Shown here: one piece after another, positions 38,414 through 51,637 of the stretch
Numbering within the stretch: the first letter of the stretch is position 1
How the letters are laid out: each line of letters starts with the position of its first letter
Origin: Varroa destructor
Lineage: Eukaryota; Arthropoda; Arachnida; Mesostigmata; Varroidae
Reading direction: 5' to 3'
Assembly: GCF_002443255.2 (NCBI RefSeq)
Contig: NW_019211460.1
Location: 24,658,882 to 24,722,881, forward strand
Length of the DNA: 64,000 nt
The notes under the pieces: model-generated
Told to the model about the DNA's origin: nothing
Database searches by the model: none
Seen by the model: the letters and a program-made list of their open reading frames with translations, nothing else
Made by a program: the position numbers and the translations under genes

Positions 38414-40413
38414 TCGCTAGACCTATGTCTGCCTGAAACCGCCGTTGCTACTGTAGTCGCAGTAGAAACAGCATAGGTAGTTATAAAGGCTCCAGCGTGT
38501 TGCTGCGCTATACTGCTTTTCATTGTGCAGTAATATATAAGGCATAAGAATAAGACGGTCGGCCGCAAACGACGACGGCAGGATCACTGGACCGCAGGGA
38601 AACCGCGCTGACAGCTGGCCAGCCACACATAACCTAACCACAAACGATCAACTTTTCTCATCAAGAGGAGAGAAAGAGGAAGAGCTAGTCTCCGCTATCA
38701 CTGCTGCAATCGGCCGCTGCAGCAAGCCCAGCAGTAACCGATATCACCAGTTGTTGTTGTTGTCGACGCCATCGACGGTGCAAACGTCGTCGTAGTAGAA
38801 GCGAAGTGTTTTTGGTTGTCGGCCGTCAACACGAAATCGAACCTCCCACCTGCAACGAGCCTATTCCTATGTCCTCAAGCGGCAAATTTCGATGGTCATA
38901 CTGATTGAGCTCGTCGTCGGCTCAAAGCGGTATGCTACGGCGATCGACGAGGGGCGCTCAATTGAAGTGCCCGCGTTGGAAGGTTCAGGGTTCAGTAGCT
39001 GAAGGCAGTCGGTATGTCTACATCTAGGTGCTGCCTTGTCTTCTTATTCCCACAAGAGCGCAAAATAACGACAACAAGCAAAAGAAAATAGAAGATGGCG
39101 ATAGACAGACGCAATGCGATATCTTACACGCAGACACATACTTTTTCGGTTGTATCAGTAAAAGGTTATGTGTTCCTTCTTTTTTCGCATGGGCCAAGGA
39201 AATCTTCTCCGTAACGGTTTTGTGCTGTGATGGTCTGAGCTGCGACTAGCGTCGGAAACGGCGGTCGTCTCCGCAGAAGCTGCCAGGTTTCAATGAGTAG
39301 CTGGGTGTCGAACGCGAATGACGGCTCTAGAAGCCTAGCTAGGCACGAAAAGCATCTTCTTCAATATATATCTAGCCAGAGCGACCTACGGACGGATGAA
39401 GCTGGCGGTAAAGAATCTCTGAGTTATGCGTCCAATTGGTCTGCTGTCTCTTTGACTGACTGGTCGATCGGCTGCTTCTAGAAAACGAACATCGATTGGA
39501 CCGCGTCAGTGTTAGGATCAACGAAAAAAAGCTATTCAACAAGACGAACGTGAACTGCTAGAAAGCCAGTAAGGTAGACCAAGATAAAGCTTTTGGATAA
39601 GACTGCAATGAGAACAGCCTGACACTCGACGGGCATTACCCAACGCCGCTAATCTGCAGACTTTATACCCCCTCTTTAGGCTTCGCCCCTACTTCTACCT
39701 GACATATACACACCGCTTAGTTCAGCTTACCTGGCCATTAGTCATTGAGCTAAATCACCTTGATTCGAAAACACTGCGAGTAGATCGTGGCTTGCACCAG
39801 ACAATACCGAATCGATCATACATGCATACATATACATAACAATATTGCTTGTGTACAAAATGTGCCGTGGTACTATAGTGGCAACAAACGCTTTAGCCAG
39901 CCCCGCATCTAAAGATAAATGACCCACTTGGTACATGAACGCAATAGTGATCACCTGTGATGGCGATCATATAGCTGATCGAGAACAATCAATCGGTTGC
40001 TTTGAGCGTAAAGGATGAACCAAAGACTGCCATAACTATTTCGTCCAAAACCTTTGCTCATTGTTATCATTAGGCCAAATGGAGCAAAGTGTTTCACTAA
40101 TCACTTGCGCTACACAAAGTAACACAGCAAAAAACAAACGGTCCTTCTGTTGCCTGACATGCATCATCGTACGACGCAATGGTTAACAAATATATATAAC
40201 GCCTATACAACAGTCTCTGTTGAGCGGAGTTAATGCCTTGTGCACTCACGAGCAGAGATGGTACATGTAGAATACCAGAACAGCAATTCTAATTTGAAGG
40301 AAGACCTTAGAAGCTACAGCGAACCGAATAAAAACGAAGTAGTTTGAAACACTAATTTTAGGCTGAAAGAATAGCGCCAAAGGCTGCTGTTCCCTCGAAG
40401 GTGGCAGCCAGTA

Positions 40414-40445
<32 letters not shown>
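40414..40445. repeat. (GCG)n microsatellite
   Basis: Ten perfect GCG units, a CpG-dense array; poly-Arg on the minus strand is a by-product. Confidence 0.95.
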
Positions 40446-40449
<4 letters not shown>

Positions 40450-41354
40450 GTTTAGTGGGAAGTCCGGGTAGGAAAAGTTTGGCATTTGCCATCGCAACGG
40501 TAACAGTACTCGCTTGTGTGCTACCAACTGTTTGGCAATAGTTCGGAATACACTTAGCTACAACTATCTGTTAGAATTACCTACCGGCCATTGGTAGGGC
40601 TTCGCTGGCGTTCACAACGACGCGTTAATGAAAGCTCTGTCGAATCAGGCTCGTTTCCCCACGTTGCATAGGTTTCTGTTCTATTCTTCTAGAGAAAGAG
40701 CTCACGCTTGGGCCAATGCCAGGCAATACCTTCGAAAGAAATGCTTGATTGCGTCGCACCAGTGCTGCGCACTGAGTTCACGCCTTCAACTGTTGTTGCT
40801 TTGCGCCATCGCCGAAGAATTCCGAACGCTCACGGAAATCATCATCCATACATGCGGCCCAATGAAACGCACATGCAAAAGGTATATGTGAAGTAGATGG
40901 TTGAATATATGTGCATTTCAACGTAGCCTCTAATAATCTCGAATAACGCGTGCCACCCCGAGCTCCGTGAGGAATTTCAACGTTTGAAGATATCCACAAA
41001 GAAAAGGAAAGCGTGCGTGCGTGAGCCCAGACAACCGGTGGTAGTAGCAAACCCTTCTTTGGCTGTTTTTTTCCGGAAGACTGGCATAGCATCTCCTCAA
41101 ACGTCCCGCATCTTTCCACCACGTTGCCGTAAGATTAAGGTACACAAAGAAAAGAGCACATTGAAATTCTTGTAGCAACGGCGGCAGATACCAACACAAA
41201 TAGGTAGACCTTGAGGATCGCTGAATGTAGCAGTAAACGGAAATTGTGATGGGACAGATATAACAATGACTGACGCCTGAGGAGAACGATCATAAACCAG
41301 TAATTCTGCGTCAGTGGGTAATATGATCTTATATTTCTATCAGAAGAGAAAAAA

Positions 41355-41376
41355 ATATATATATATATATATATAT
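41355..41376. repeat. (AT)n microsatellite
   Basis: Eleven AT units following an A run. Confidence 0.95.
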
Positions 41377-44300
41377 GTTCCGCCAATTGACTAACTTCAT
41401 TTCTAGTGTTCTGTTAGATGTGAATTGTACCCTGAAAAGAACAGGCTATTCCTGTTTTTCTAAGTTTCGCTCAGGACATCGTGGAAGGGCGGGCCTTCTC
41501 TCAGGAGAGCTTCTATGATTTGTCGCTTTTTCCCATCTATTTTTTGCGCCTTTTCTCTGTCTCTCGCAATGGCATTCGACCTCTTCGACCTCTATTCATC
41601 GTATATCATTGCCCCAGCTTCCGACGGAAGTTGTAGGTGATGGCAAATGCAACAGAGTGCGAACCATCTCTCTATCGCGGTCGATTGTCGACGTGAACGT
41701 CGACAAGCGAGTTTCCTCTACTTGCTAGAGTACCAACGGCGTTACGCTATTCTCCCGTTGTGAATACGCAGCCCGCTTTCCCACAGGACAGACGTATGCT
41801 CCCTTGGGCATACAACAGAGTAGTACGACTAGCATGACCCTACATTCCAGCTATCCTGCATTGCTACTCCTGCAATAGCAACAAAAGTACGAGATTGCAG
41901 TGGGAACGACTGTAACAGAATCGTCTTTGTCGACAACGATACTATGGCAACACGGCAAGGAAAATAGTTATCCCATACACAGACCAGGAACCGAATTGGT
42001 TTCTGATTTTCAGCAAAGGCAGCATGCTTCCGAGTTCCTCAAGGAAACCTGCCAGTGTAAGTCAAAAGGACAGTACAATTGCCAACGGAAAAACGGGCAA
42101 TATAGGGTAAAATCGGACCAATCATGGGGTTTGGTACTTCATCCTGTATAGCTCCTTCTAGCTAACCTGGTTTATTAAACATACTTGCGTACAATAATAC
42201 ACAGGATTTAGCTCTAGCTACGAGAGGGACATGAAACGATCCTTCTATCTGTTCTTCTCACCGTTCGCGCCCTGTGACCCCATTTCATACCAGAAGCAAG
42301 CAATACGTAATGATCTAATAGTAATTTGAGAACTGTCAGAGACCTGAACGAGTGGCTTGGCATGCAAGGCAAGCTTTCGTAACTTTGAGGCTATGACAAG
42401 GTTATGATAGATTCCGTTTTCTATAGAGTTAAGTGCGTGCCGTACGCAGATGCTCAGCAGGCGTCAGTCGCTATGCGACCACGTCACACTGCATGAATCA
42501 CGGCGAGGGGAGGGTTTCTGCATAAAATTCTGTGGTCCTGCTGCCTACCAAGTCGTCAGCATTCATCATCACCGGTTGAGAGAGCGAGGGAGTCAGCGGT
42601 CCCGTTGCAATGCCTGCCGTCGCTGAGGCAAGCGAGACAGACAACCCAAAATGCTCGAACCAGCCAACAACCATCTTTTATGTAAGCGGAACCGCCATCC
42701 GTCTCGCAGTCTCCTTCCTCCCCCTTGCCCCCGCTCATTCGTTTATCCCTCGGCAACTTGTCTTGCTCTTTGGGCCTGCTTCGATGCTCCGCACTGCGCA
42801 CCGTGTTACGTTACTCACCAGGTAGCTTCTATGCAAACAGGAACTCAGACAGTGCCAGTAGCGACCGCCGCGGCTACGACATTCGATGCCTTTGATATTG
42901 CTGCTATAGCGATGCCTAGTGAACGGTATTGTAATGAGAGCTAGGATCTGATGGTCTCAACGGAGTACACATAACGTGGCGTTGAACATAAAATGAGCTA
43001 GGTTACAGTCCAGTTTAGCGGCGCAACTGCGAAAAACTCCGACAGTCCAAGTAGATAGTCATACGTTTTCTCTTTCACCGCCTGACTGACTGCGTGATTT
43101 GGACCTTCTCTTCTTGTACCATCTCCCAATCATGGCCGGGCCGTAAAGGGGAAGGCCTGGCGCACTTTATGTGCTAACAACCGTAGGCCGTGTCAAGTAC
43201 GTTCAGTAACAAGAGGTATAAGATACATAACGTCAAAACTAATGCCTCATATTGTGTTACGGATTATTCATTATGAGAAGAAATCCTAAAAAATTGTATA
43301 GTTTAAATTACAAACATAAGCAACGCTAAATAAACGGAGGTTTTTTTTTAATGTATTGTGCTATAGTGTTTATTTTTAGGGTGGGAAAAAATTGTACTTT
43401 ATCTGTTGCGGCGTATACTGATCCTCCATTTCAATAGAGGTCGTTGTCGACGTACACTTATATTGAGTCGACTCGTTAATCTTGATCAGTTCTCATCTGG
43501 CTACTGTCTGAATGGATTCCAATTAATTACGGATACAATGCATGCACCCTATCATCATTACCCTACTTCAAATCAACATATCGTTACCCTAGATGCATAC
43601 GTTTGTCTTAAACAATAAGCAGCAATATCGTGCGCACGTTACCACATTACTTCATTTTCGTACATTAATGCCAACACTGACAGCGTTTCTACAATCAATG
43701 TATTTTACACTAGCACCATTTTCAAGCTGCTTAGAATCTCAGACAGGTTTCTTCCACCTTGCTCCTCCAATGAAGCATACCGCATTGCCTTTGTTACAAC
43801 CTGTATCTATTAGGAAAGAAACGGTGGAGCAATTCGGAGGCTAGAGCCAAGTGTGGGGATGGGGGACGCCGCGGCAAGGCAGACGCTGAGGTGAAGAACA
43901 CTTTGGGAGTGATGAAAACCAGTGTAGTCGCTATAGCTGAAGGGCCGAACAAGAGGCAGTTGCTTTGAAAGAGACGTGAAGGAAGAGCAGTCTTGTTGAG
44001 AATGGCGAGAATCGCTGACGAATACTAGAGGGCGTCAAAGAGAAAGAAAGAGAGGGGCTTAGAAGTACAGAGCGGTGGAAGTCCGTCTCCGCGCACAACC
44101 GACCGAGTCCCTGAGGGAGTTGGTGATGGACGGAACTTGTGTTAGGTTGGGCCAATGGAAGTCGGCCTGGCAGAAGCAATGCACTGGGGCCGAATCGCCG
44201 GCAGTCACCCAAAGCAGCCGCGTATCGTATCTTTCGCCCGAGTTCCTGCCACCGCGTCCATTGGCCCACTGTCTTCCTTTCTTACCCCTGCCGACCCAGA

Positions 44301-44717
44301 GCCCTCAATTAAGTCTCATGACGTTTCAATTTAGATGAAAAATTATTTGCGGCAAAAACTGCCATTTTTACTCGAACGAAGGAAGATGCAGAGGCAGCAG
44401 TGGTGAAAAACATGGGAGGGGCACAGGCAGATAGACAGCTTCGTCAGCTGATCCCGCTCTTGTAGCGCTAAGACAAACGAGGAGCAGCCTTACAGACGTG
44501 GAAAGAAGCTGGCCTGAAAGCTTGCCAGAGAGGCTGGCCTGAACGGATACGTCGTGACAGCAATGGCAGCGGCAGCAGGAGGAAGGAACAGGACGCGCTG
44601 GCAGATCTCGACCTCAAGCTAGCGGGTTCGTGGGCTCCCTGGCTAAGTCCACACATGCGAGTTTGCATTGCGGACGTGCAGAAGAAATGCAGTCCAGGCC
44701 CATTTGCCCTACAAGCC

Positions 44718-44720
<3 letters not shown>

Positions 44721-44758
<38 letters not shown>

Positions 44759-44782
44759 ACACGCACACATACACAGACACAC
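44721..44782. repeat. (AC)n microsatellite
   Basis: Sixteen perfect AC units followed by an interrupted AC-rich tail, about 62 bases in all; the longest dinucleotide array here. Confidence 0.96.
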
Positions 44783-47677
44783 TTACGTTCCACCACATAC
44801 ACAGGCGCATGTAGAGTAACACTGGATCCGTTCCATGGTGCATGGCCTCATTCAGTAACGGCACCCACAAGCGGTGGAGTTCTGTGGGATTGCGGCGTGA
44901 TGGTGCGAAACGATATACGTAAGCTACGAACTGGCTGGTACTTTTATGGGCTACAACAAACAGGTCAAGCCTAGGACAGGAAGAAGTTGAACAGTAAAGA
45001 TTTCCAAATGGAAAAACGAGGACTGATCACGCGTTTTGTCGTCTTCGCCAAACAGTTTTGACTCGCTTATTGGGTTGATCGTTATTTGATAATACCAATG
45101 ACGAACGAACAGGAACGAGCATCAGAAACGAATAGACAAAGGGGCGAAGAGCAAACGAACGAATGGAATGATATGTATACTAGACAGGCCGAACCTCTCG
45201 TGTACCGAGATTGAGTTACCGTTATTAGGTCAGTGCTATTGCAACGTATAAATGCTGACGAGCTGTTGAGCAAGGCGATGACTCCCGCTCCGGAGCGCAG
45301 CGGGCCAGTGCCAGATTAGCAAGAAGACATACGCGTTTGCCAGCCCATAGGAATCGTTGACAAACCAGTATTTGACAAGCAGAAAGCGTAACCCACAATC
45401 TTGAAAAACTATCCGCAGTGCTTTATTACTTATGATAGTATAGCGAATAAACCAAGCTACCGCATCCGTGCATAAAATATGTAAAACAATCAGTGGCTCG
45501 CGATAACTAATGATGATGCAGAGACATCGAGAAACGACAAATAGATAAACGGGAAAGTGGGCCAGTTTTGTTAATTGGGTTGTTTAAGATGAAAAGGTAT
45601 GAAGCAAATATTATATATAAATATAAAGAGATTAATATGAAACATCTTTTCATCTCCCAGCGTACTTTCTCAAAGCTTGTACACGTACCTACACAGTTTT
45701 GTTGCTGCTCGCATATATTGGAATACACCATTCGAGCTTTATTGTTTACCATGGTCGACGGTCCTGTTGGCAGGCAGGCAGTACCTGCTTTTTTATTTGC
45801 TTATCCAATTATGTTGTATGGGTGAAAAAGTACACTGGGGACAGAGATTGTTAACCTAGTAGTGCGATTCTTTCACAAATCTATTAGATATCATCAATAG
45901 CAACGCGATACGAGTATCGCTGATTCTCAACGTCCTGAAAGATCTGGCAGTGCTTGCTCACGTAAGGCCTGAAGGCAGCTGGGTTTTGCTAGGCAAATAA
46001 ACGAACCCAACGAACAAGCAGATGCTAAAATAATGCCTTTGATAGTTTACATCTGATAAAGAAGGACACATACATACAGATAGACGAAGCGGTTTCCGCA
46101 CAATAGCTAGTACGACACTATTCCCAGTAGTCGTTGTAGTAGCAGCGAAAAACGCTCAGCCAATAGCATTAATAAAAAAAAAAAGACTAAAAATAATGAC
46201 CATGGCAAAACCGCGAAGCTCTGCGGCGTGAAACTCCTGAAAGCTACCTGATGAGGATTTCAGTAAAACTGCTGTCCGTTGATCTGAAGAACAAAGTACG
46301 TGCTGAGAATCGGTGATCTCGTAAATTAACCACCAGAGAGAGCAGCGCTCGGTAGCTCGGCTAGTGAAAGCTGGCTAGCAAACGTCATATTTGCGTCCTT
46401 TCTAGTGCTTTAATTACTCCTAATACTGAAACCAACCAGAGCTTAAGCCGAAGCAAAATGGAATCATTAGCTTTCAGAGTCACTGAGCGTGACTCGGCCG
46501 GCCGCGTCGTGTCTCCCGTTTGCCACCAGCTCGGCACTAGCAAAAAGTAGACAGGCACTCAAGTCGGAAACGTCCATTACGAATGGCCGCAAACATCGAA
46601 TCGTTATAAGGACAGTTGGCGTTGACCGTCGTCGACATTTATTTTTCAACTGCCATGTACGACGTCGGCACACAGTAACATAGTCTGTCTGACCGATTTT
46701 GTTCGCCTTCTCCTATAGATGATTTACATTGAGATTGCCGGCCACACGCACGAAGTCCTATTCACAGCACATATAGTTCGTAGATCTAGCTAAAACGAGA
46801 TAGCGTCGCCGGTCGAAAAGAAAACGCATTTTCATTATCTCGCATTCGAGACACGCAGTCGACAGAGCCGGATCAAGCCAATGCAAACATTAGATAACAC
46901 TTGCTCAGCTATAACTCCGTTAGTCAGTTGTAACAATTAGAAAAACTGTTGTAGATACGTTGAGGATGAACGGGCCGGCTGCTTTCCGTCAACGGCTTCG
47001 ATCTGGACCAGAGGATGGAAGTGTTTACTTGACTTCACAGCGGAAGTCGCCATTTTTGTGTTGTGGCCATAATCTTTACTCATACCTTCAATACGGGCAA
47101 ATCTGCACTATTTTCGTTTTTGCTACAGAAAACTAAACAAATGATCGTAAAATAACTTCGTCTGCCCTAGTGTAAGATATCAACGTAAGAGACAATCGGG
47201 AACTTTACAGAATAGTTATCGGTGAATTTAATTAAAAACCAATCGGATCAAAAGAGATAAACAGACAATTAGACCACTGCTTTTGCGTCCTAGATCTTGA
47301 AATAAAAAGTTCAGGACGAAGGTGCTGCTCTTGATATGATCTACTTGCTGCCGGCTTTTTCCAGCCGTTACTACTACTATTATAGCAGATAATGGCACAG
47401 GGTGGCATTCTTCTGCTGTTTACTTGGCGGGCTAAGTAACGAAACCTATTTTTAACATTTTTCTTTCAAAAACAAAATTACATTTGCCCTGTTCACTGGA
47501 ACGACGTGCGATTCGTTAATAAATCAGACAAAACTCTCTATGACTTTCGATAAACGGTACCAACTGTGAACTTCGAAGGGTGCCCCCTCTCGACAGTGTC
47601 TGAGAGCTGAGTAATATCAGCTGCAGCAATTGTACAAAACTTTCCATGGAAAAAAATATGGTTGATAAATGTTTCCG

Positions 47678-47701
47678 ATATATATATATATACATATATA
47701 T
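47678..47701. repeat. (AT)n microsatellite, interrupted
   Basis: AT units with one C interruption near 47693. Confidence 0.9.
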
Positions 47702-48376
47702 TTAACCATTGCTAACTTAGCTTTCATATAGGTAAAATCGATCGTCTAAAAACCGCCGAAACGGTGTCTCTATTTACATTACTTTATCCTGCCAGCAAAT
47801 ATTGTATGGAAAATATGGTCTGAAATCACACCACAATATTGAGCATCCATTTACATACATAGGAACCTAAAGCAAAAATGAAACCGTGCCAGTTGTTAAG
47901 GCTGAAAGGTGGAGTAAATTTGCACATTTCGACAATTATGCACACTTTTAATTGTTCAAAGCGTAGTACCTAGGTTTGCTCCCCACTGCTATCATGAGCT
48001 AACATGTCCATTTCAGTACGTTCATAGCCTCGTCATGCTTTGTTACGTGTCTCGTCAGCTGAAGTACCATATGCAGAGCAGCGTAGTCGGCAGGCTAATG
48101 CCAGTTAGAATCTGTCACACTTATGCACAATGTTTCTGATGGACGTTTTCGGGGATCTCACTTTATCTAATTCTTTTTCTGCTACTCCATCAAACGATGG
48201 AGCACTTCGCACATAGGTCCAACATTGCGGCGCAAAACTGATGGCCGGCTTCGCGGGCTCGAACCCTTAGATCGTTTTGTCGTCTATCGCTCTCAGATAG
48301 TGCATGCCACACAGGCTTCAACCGTTTTCTGTTCACTGGCTGAGTCGCAAGCAGCTAGTTCTCCAGCTCGCTTTCT

Positions 48377-48778
48377 ATGGCACAGCCAACTGTGTTTACG
48401 TTCCTCGCTTCTCCAACGACCCTACCCCAGTGCGCCTACACCCGTCTCGATGGCCCCGACAGGAGGCGGCTGCAGCACCGGCTACGTTTTCCAGTAATTC
48501 AGCATGCCTGGCACGTTTCACTTGTCGCTAATGTGCCTCGCCAAGTCTTCGAGGTGCCCGATTGCTTCCTAAGGCTGCTGCTCGGGCTGTCACGGCAGCT
48601 TACGGGACAGCAGGGAGCGGCCGGGCTCCCAAACTGGACGAGAAAAGGGCACCTATGGAAACGAATCCAGCCTGATTCGACCCGACCCGACCCACCCACC
48701 CAACCTTCGTCGCCAAGCTACCAAGCAACGTTAGGCCCTCTCAGGTTACGAAACAAAAAAATAAAGGGAACGCAATAG
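48377..48778 (+). CDS. Candidate 133-residue open frame in a GC-rich patch
   Basis: ATG at 48377 (G at +4, T at -3) opens a frame with a high proportion of G or C in third positions and few codons starting with T. The middle region (about residues 20-90) is Arg/Leu/Gln-rich and globular-looking. The C-terminal part is Pro/Thr/Ser-rich and comes from a simple CCGACC/CCACC tract. An AATAAA at 48760-48765 lies inside the frame before the stop, which argues against a normal gene end. Its length is within chance expectation for GC-rich DNA. No family recognised. Confidence 0.1.
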   Translation: MAQPTVFTFLASPTTLPQCAYTRLDGPDRRRLQHRLRFPVIQHAWHVSLVANVPRQVFEVPDCFLRLLLGLSRQLTGQQGAAGLPNWTRKGHLWKRIQPDSTRPDPPTQPSSPSYQATLGPLRLRNKKIKGTQ

Positions 48779-48883
48779 GACAAAATTGATAAGATAGAGG
48801 CATATTAGACAGAACAAGGATCGTGATGATTTGATATGAAAAATCAGAGTTATCTTGTGGACATCTTGCAAGACAGTTTTATT

Positions 48884-48906
48884 TATATATATATATATAT
48901 ATATAT
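48884..48906. repeat. (TA)n microsatellite
   Basis: Eleven perfect TA units, about 100 bases downstream of the 48377 candidate frame. Confidence 0.95.
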
Positions 48907-49504
48907 GAATATGAGCATGAATAAAAAATCATTGCTGCGGCTCCTACTAACGTATTTGTGAGCACTCGTCATCCTGATATTCCATTAACATAACCAAAAG
49001 GAACAATTCATTGACACAGACACACTAAAGGGGATGAATTTCGAGAAGTTAGATGGCTATCTCTACTCGCCTGCTGTCTACTGAATGGAGCAGGCGATTG
49101 ATCAGTGATTGAATTTGTCCGGTTCGAATCTGGCCAAGCTTCTTCAAACGAATGCGACGGGGTAACTGCGAATCGTTTACAAAATAAATTATCACGCATT
49201 ATACTTTTTTTTTTGTAATTATTCCATGGCGCCACACCGCGATAACGGACACAAACATGATCATAATGAAATAAGCCTGCCTAACAAAGTGTTACGATGC
49301 GTTATCATTTCATTAGAATACACAGTGGTCTCTGTGAGTGTGTCTTGTAATTTATCAAAGTTCGCGACCAACCAATATCTAAATGTCGAATGTTTCTATT
49401 GCTACCTTTGTTGACGGTTATATTAAAGCTAACTTTATGTTGAAGTTTTGCAAGTTGGCCTCGCTGATAACAGCGTGAATAGCAGCTCGTTAAGGAATAA
49501 CAAA

Positions 49505-49756
49505 ATGGAAGACCAAGTTAATGCTGATAATAACAATAATGTGGAAAATATACCAATAAATGAATCAGAGATATATATATGTCGAAGTATTATTGAAATA
49601 ATGTTACCACTGTTAGCCAAAACTATTCAATTTTCAAACAGAGGGGCGTACTTAGCGTTTGGTTCTATACTGAAACCTCAATATTTTTTTGGTCTCATAA
49701 CGATCGACCAATATTTCAGCTTTGCTCGTTTCCGCTACTACTTTTGCCTATTATAA
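49505..49756 (+). CDS. Candidate 83-residue acidic N-terminal open frame
   Basis: The ATG at 49505 sits in AAAATGG (A at -3, G at +4), a strong start context. About two-thirds of codons up to residue 66 begin with a purine. The N-terminus is acidic and Asn-rich, with a run of four Asn at residues 9-12, followed by a hydrophobic helix-like stretch (about 28-40) and an aromatic C-terminus. The same frame is open 72 nt further upstream, so the ATG is not forced. Local AT richness can produce Asn, Ile and Lys codons by itself, which weakens the composition argument. No homologous family was recognised. Confidence 0.15.
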   Translation: MEDQVNADNNNNVENIPINESEIYICRSIIEIMLPLLAKTIQFSNRGAYLAFGSILKPQYFFGLITIDQYFSFARFRYYFCLL

Positions 49757-49831
49757 CAATACTATAGTTGGGGTCCAGCAGCACGTGATTCACGACCCTC
49801 CATTGACGCGGCGTTCATTTTGTTGTCCTGA

Positions 49832-50242
49832 TACAGAGTTCCAGGCAGCAGAAGTGATAAATGTTATGTTCGGTGCTCGTGCTACGTCGCCGCGCTATCC
49901 AATTCAAGATATTATTTCGGGAGAAATCCCCTAACGAAGCATCAAGTGGTACCTGTTACTATAGCGGACACTGTCATCATATATATTTTGTTGCTGTTGT
50001 TCTATATAAGGACTAAGCAGCAAGGACCAATAAGGGGTGCGAAGTTGAATAAAGAGTCATCGTCGGTGGTGACGTCCTGCACAAAGTTGTGTCCCGACGT
50101 TATTATCGATTTACGGGGTGACGCCATTAGCGCTCTCAGCATCAAAACTAATACATCCCGTGTCGGCTGTCGACACCTTGCGGCTCGATGCCAAGGGATG
50201 AAGATATCTCCGCCCACAAAGTTGCTCAAACGATCCAATTAG
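49832..50242 (+). CDS. Candidate exon-like open frame, membrane segment then basic tail
   Basis: This frame is open for 136 codons without an ATG near its start, so it would have to be an internal or last exon. A hydrophobic stretch of about 15 residues (about 49970-50015) is followed by a basic and Ser/Thr-rich region with Cys residues. First-position purines make up about 59 % of codons from 49946 on. It is in the same frame as the 49505 candidate, but an intervening stop separates them. A different frame at 49722-49934 also looks protein-like, which shows how weak this kind of evidence is here. No family recognised. Confidence 0.1.
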   Translation, partial: YRVPGSRSDKCYVRCSCYVAALSNSRYYFGRNPLTKHQVVPVTIADTVIIYILLLLFYIRTKQQGPIRGAKLNKESSSVVTSCTKLCPDVIIDLRGDAISALSIKTNTSRVGCRHLAARCQGMKISPPTKLLKRSN

Positions 50243-50395
50243 CTGTTCCTATGCAAAAAGGAGGCAACACTGAGTATGGGCAATAGCGGAGGTCTCTCTT
50301 TGCAGCACAATGGCGACGAGTGAAAAGGGGGAGGGACCGGCAGCCGTATTCTACAGGCGTGACAACTAATAAGACCACGTCTAGTACTGGTAGGC

Positions 50396-50410
50396 ATATA
50401 TATATATATA
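50396..50410. repeat. (AT)n microsatellite
   Basis: Seven AT units. Confidence 0.9.
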
Positions 50411-51572
50411 GGAAAATCCACTTCACGTAAAAGATTGTCTAGTAGCGAAAAACCATCTGCTCGTCAAATATTACAATGGCGAAGGGCATATTCTGAATAT
50501 CGAGCAACGAATAAAGCTATCCAGTTTGGGAATCTATTTCAAAGATGAGATACCAGAATGAAGTAATGCCTGTTGCTTTAGCGGGCATTATGTGCGAGAG
50601 GAAACGTAAAATTCAGTGAAAACAGGAGATTGCTCTTTAACTACGAGGCCGTGCGAAGTGCAGCTGTGACGCCATATCATCCCTACGGGTTGTCTCTGGA
50701 CTGCAGTTTGAACGCAAACCATATTGGTGGTACTTATGTATATAGAAAATTTCCTAAAAATTATGCTAATAACCATTCAGCTCAGTAATCAATAATCCGC
50801 TAACTTTTTCAACGACACGACCAAAGTGGCACTCCAAAGTGCCAATGCTAACGTTACGATCTAGGCCCAACAGAAAGAACATCAGCGTTGTCGCCACAGC
50901 TGCTGCTACATGAACGGGTGGGACTTTTCATTCCCGTCCGGTCGCGAAAGTGGGCTGGCGGGTTGACAGTGCAGGAGGCATATTGGTGGCTGGCTGACAC
51001 CGACAAACCGCGCTTGAGATCGTGGACTAGCTGGATGGACAATTCGTCATCCCGTCCTTCAGTGTTTAAATGGGACAGGATACCTCGGTGGCGGTCATTT
51101 TTGCGCAGTTGAAGCAGCACCAGCATCAATCAGTAGCCAAAGAAGCCGCACAAGTGATTATTGAAGAAAGCAATGGCGATTATGTGAATGTGCTGTTTCT
51201 CTGCTGCTCGACAGAACAAGCTAGTAGAATCTGGACGAAGACCGAGCAGAAAAGCAGGAATGGATCGAGATCAAGATAAAGGTTTTTTTCTGCTGCTGCC
51301 ATGAGCAGCACCAAGACAACAGCGGAAGCAGGCCGTCGGATGACATCGAAACACCGTCTGTGCTGGAAAGAAAGAAGGCCTCCAAGAGTGCACGAGAGCA
51401 AGGGGGCGGGTGGAGGAACGAGAAAGTCGTTGCTAAAGATATAATGAGCAAGAGAGAGAGAAAGAAGACATAGCCGAGTAAAATAAGAAGGGCAATATAC
51501 GGGTATATCGTATCAGACGGATATACAAAGACCAGAGAATTGTAGCGGCTAAAATGGCCGACGTTCGATGGG

Positions 51573-51590
51573 TGACTGACTGACTGACTG
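51573..51590. repeat. (TGAC)n microsatellite
   Basis: Four and a half TGAC units, 27 bases before an unrelated (CGGA)n array. Confidence 0.93.
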
Positions 51591-51616
51591 GCTGGTCGGT
51601 TAGATCGCCAATCAAA

Positions 51617-51637
51617 CGGACGGACGGACGGACGGAC
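51617..51637. repeat. (CGGA)n microsatellite
   Basis: Five CGGA units; the complement, TCCG, is the unit of the (GTCC)n array at 37.1 kb. Confidence 0.93.

Larger units (their letters stand above)
37040..38420. repeat. GC-rich block of degenerate tri- and tetranucleotide repeats
   Basis: The block combines (GTCC)n, (CTA)n, (CAR)n and (GACC)n with long stretches of diverged GCT, GCC, GTC, GTA and GTT triplets. CpG is frequent. Several overlapping frames on both strands are open and purine-first, the expected result of such triplets rather than proof of coding. A splice-donor match CAG|GTGAGC lies on the minus strand at 37366/37365. It could be a CpG-rich first exon or 5' leader of a gene transcribed on either strand, or just expanded simple DNA. 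Confidence 0.5.
38421..48376. other. No gene supported
   Basis: Frames up to about 114 codons, all within chance. An imperfect hairpin with a T-rich 3' arm lies at 41433-41460. A short palindrome-containing GC stem lies at about 45282-45304. Simple repeats are listed separately. Confidence 0.6.

Noticed and set aside
40246..40527. Minus-strand frame with a poly-Arg run
   Set aside because: The run is the (GCG)n microsatellite.
49086..49142. tRNA-like T-arm with a B-box match GGTTCGAATCT (49121-49131)
   Set aside because: Four of five T-stem pairs form, but the A-box candidate is imperfect and too close (35 nt), and no acceptor stem exists upstream.
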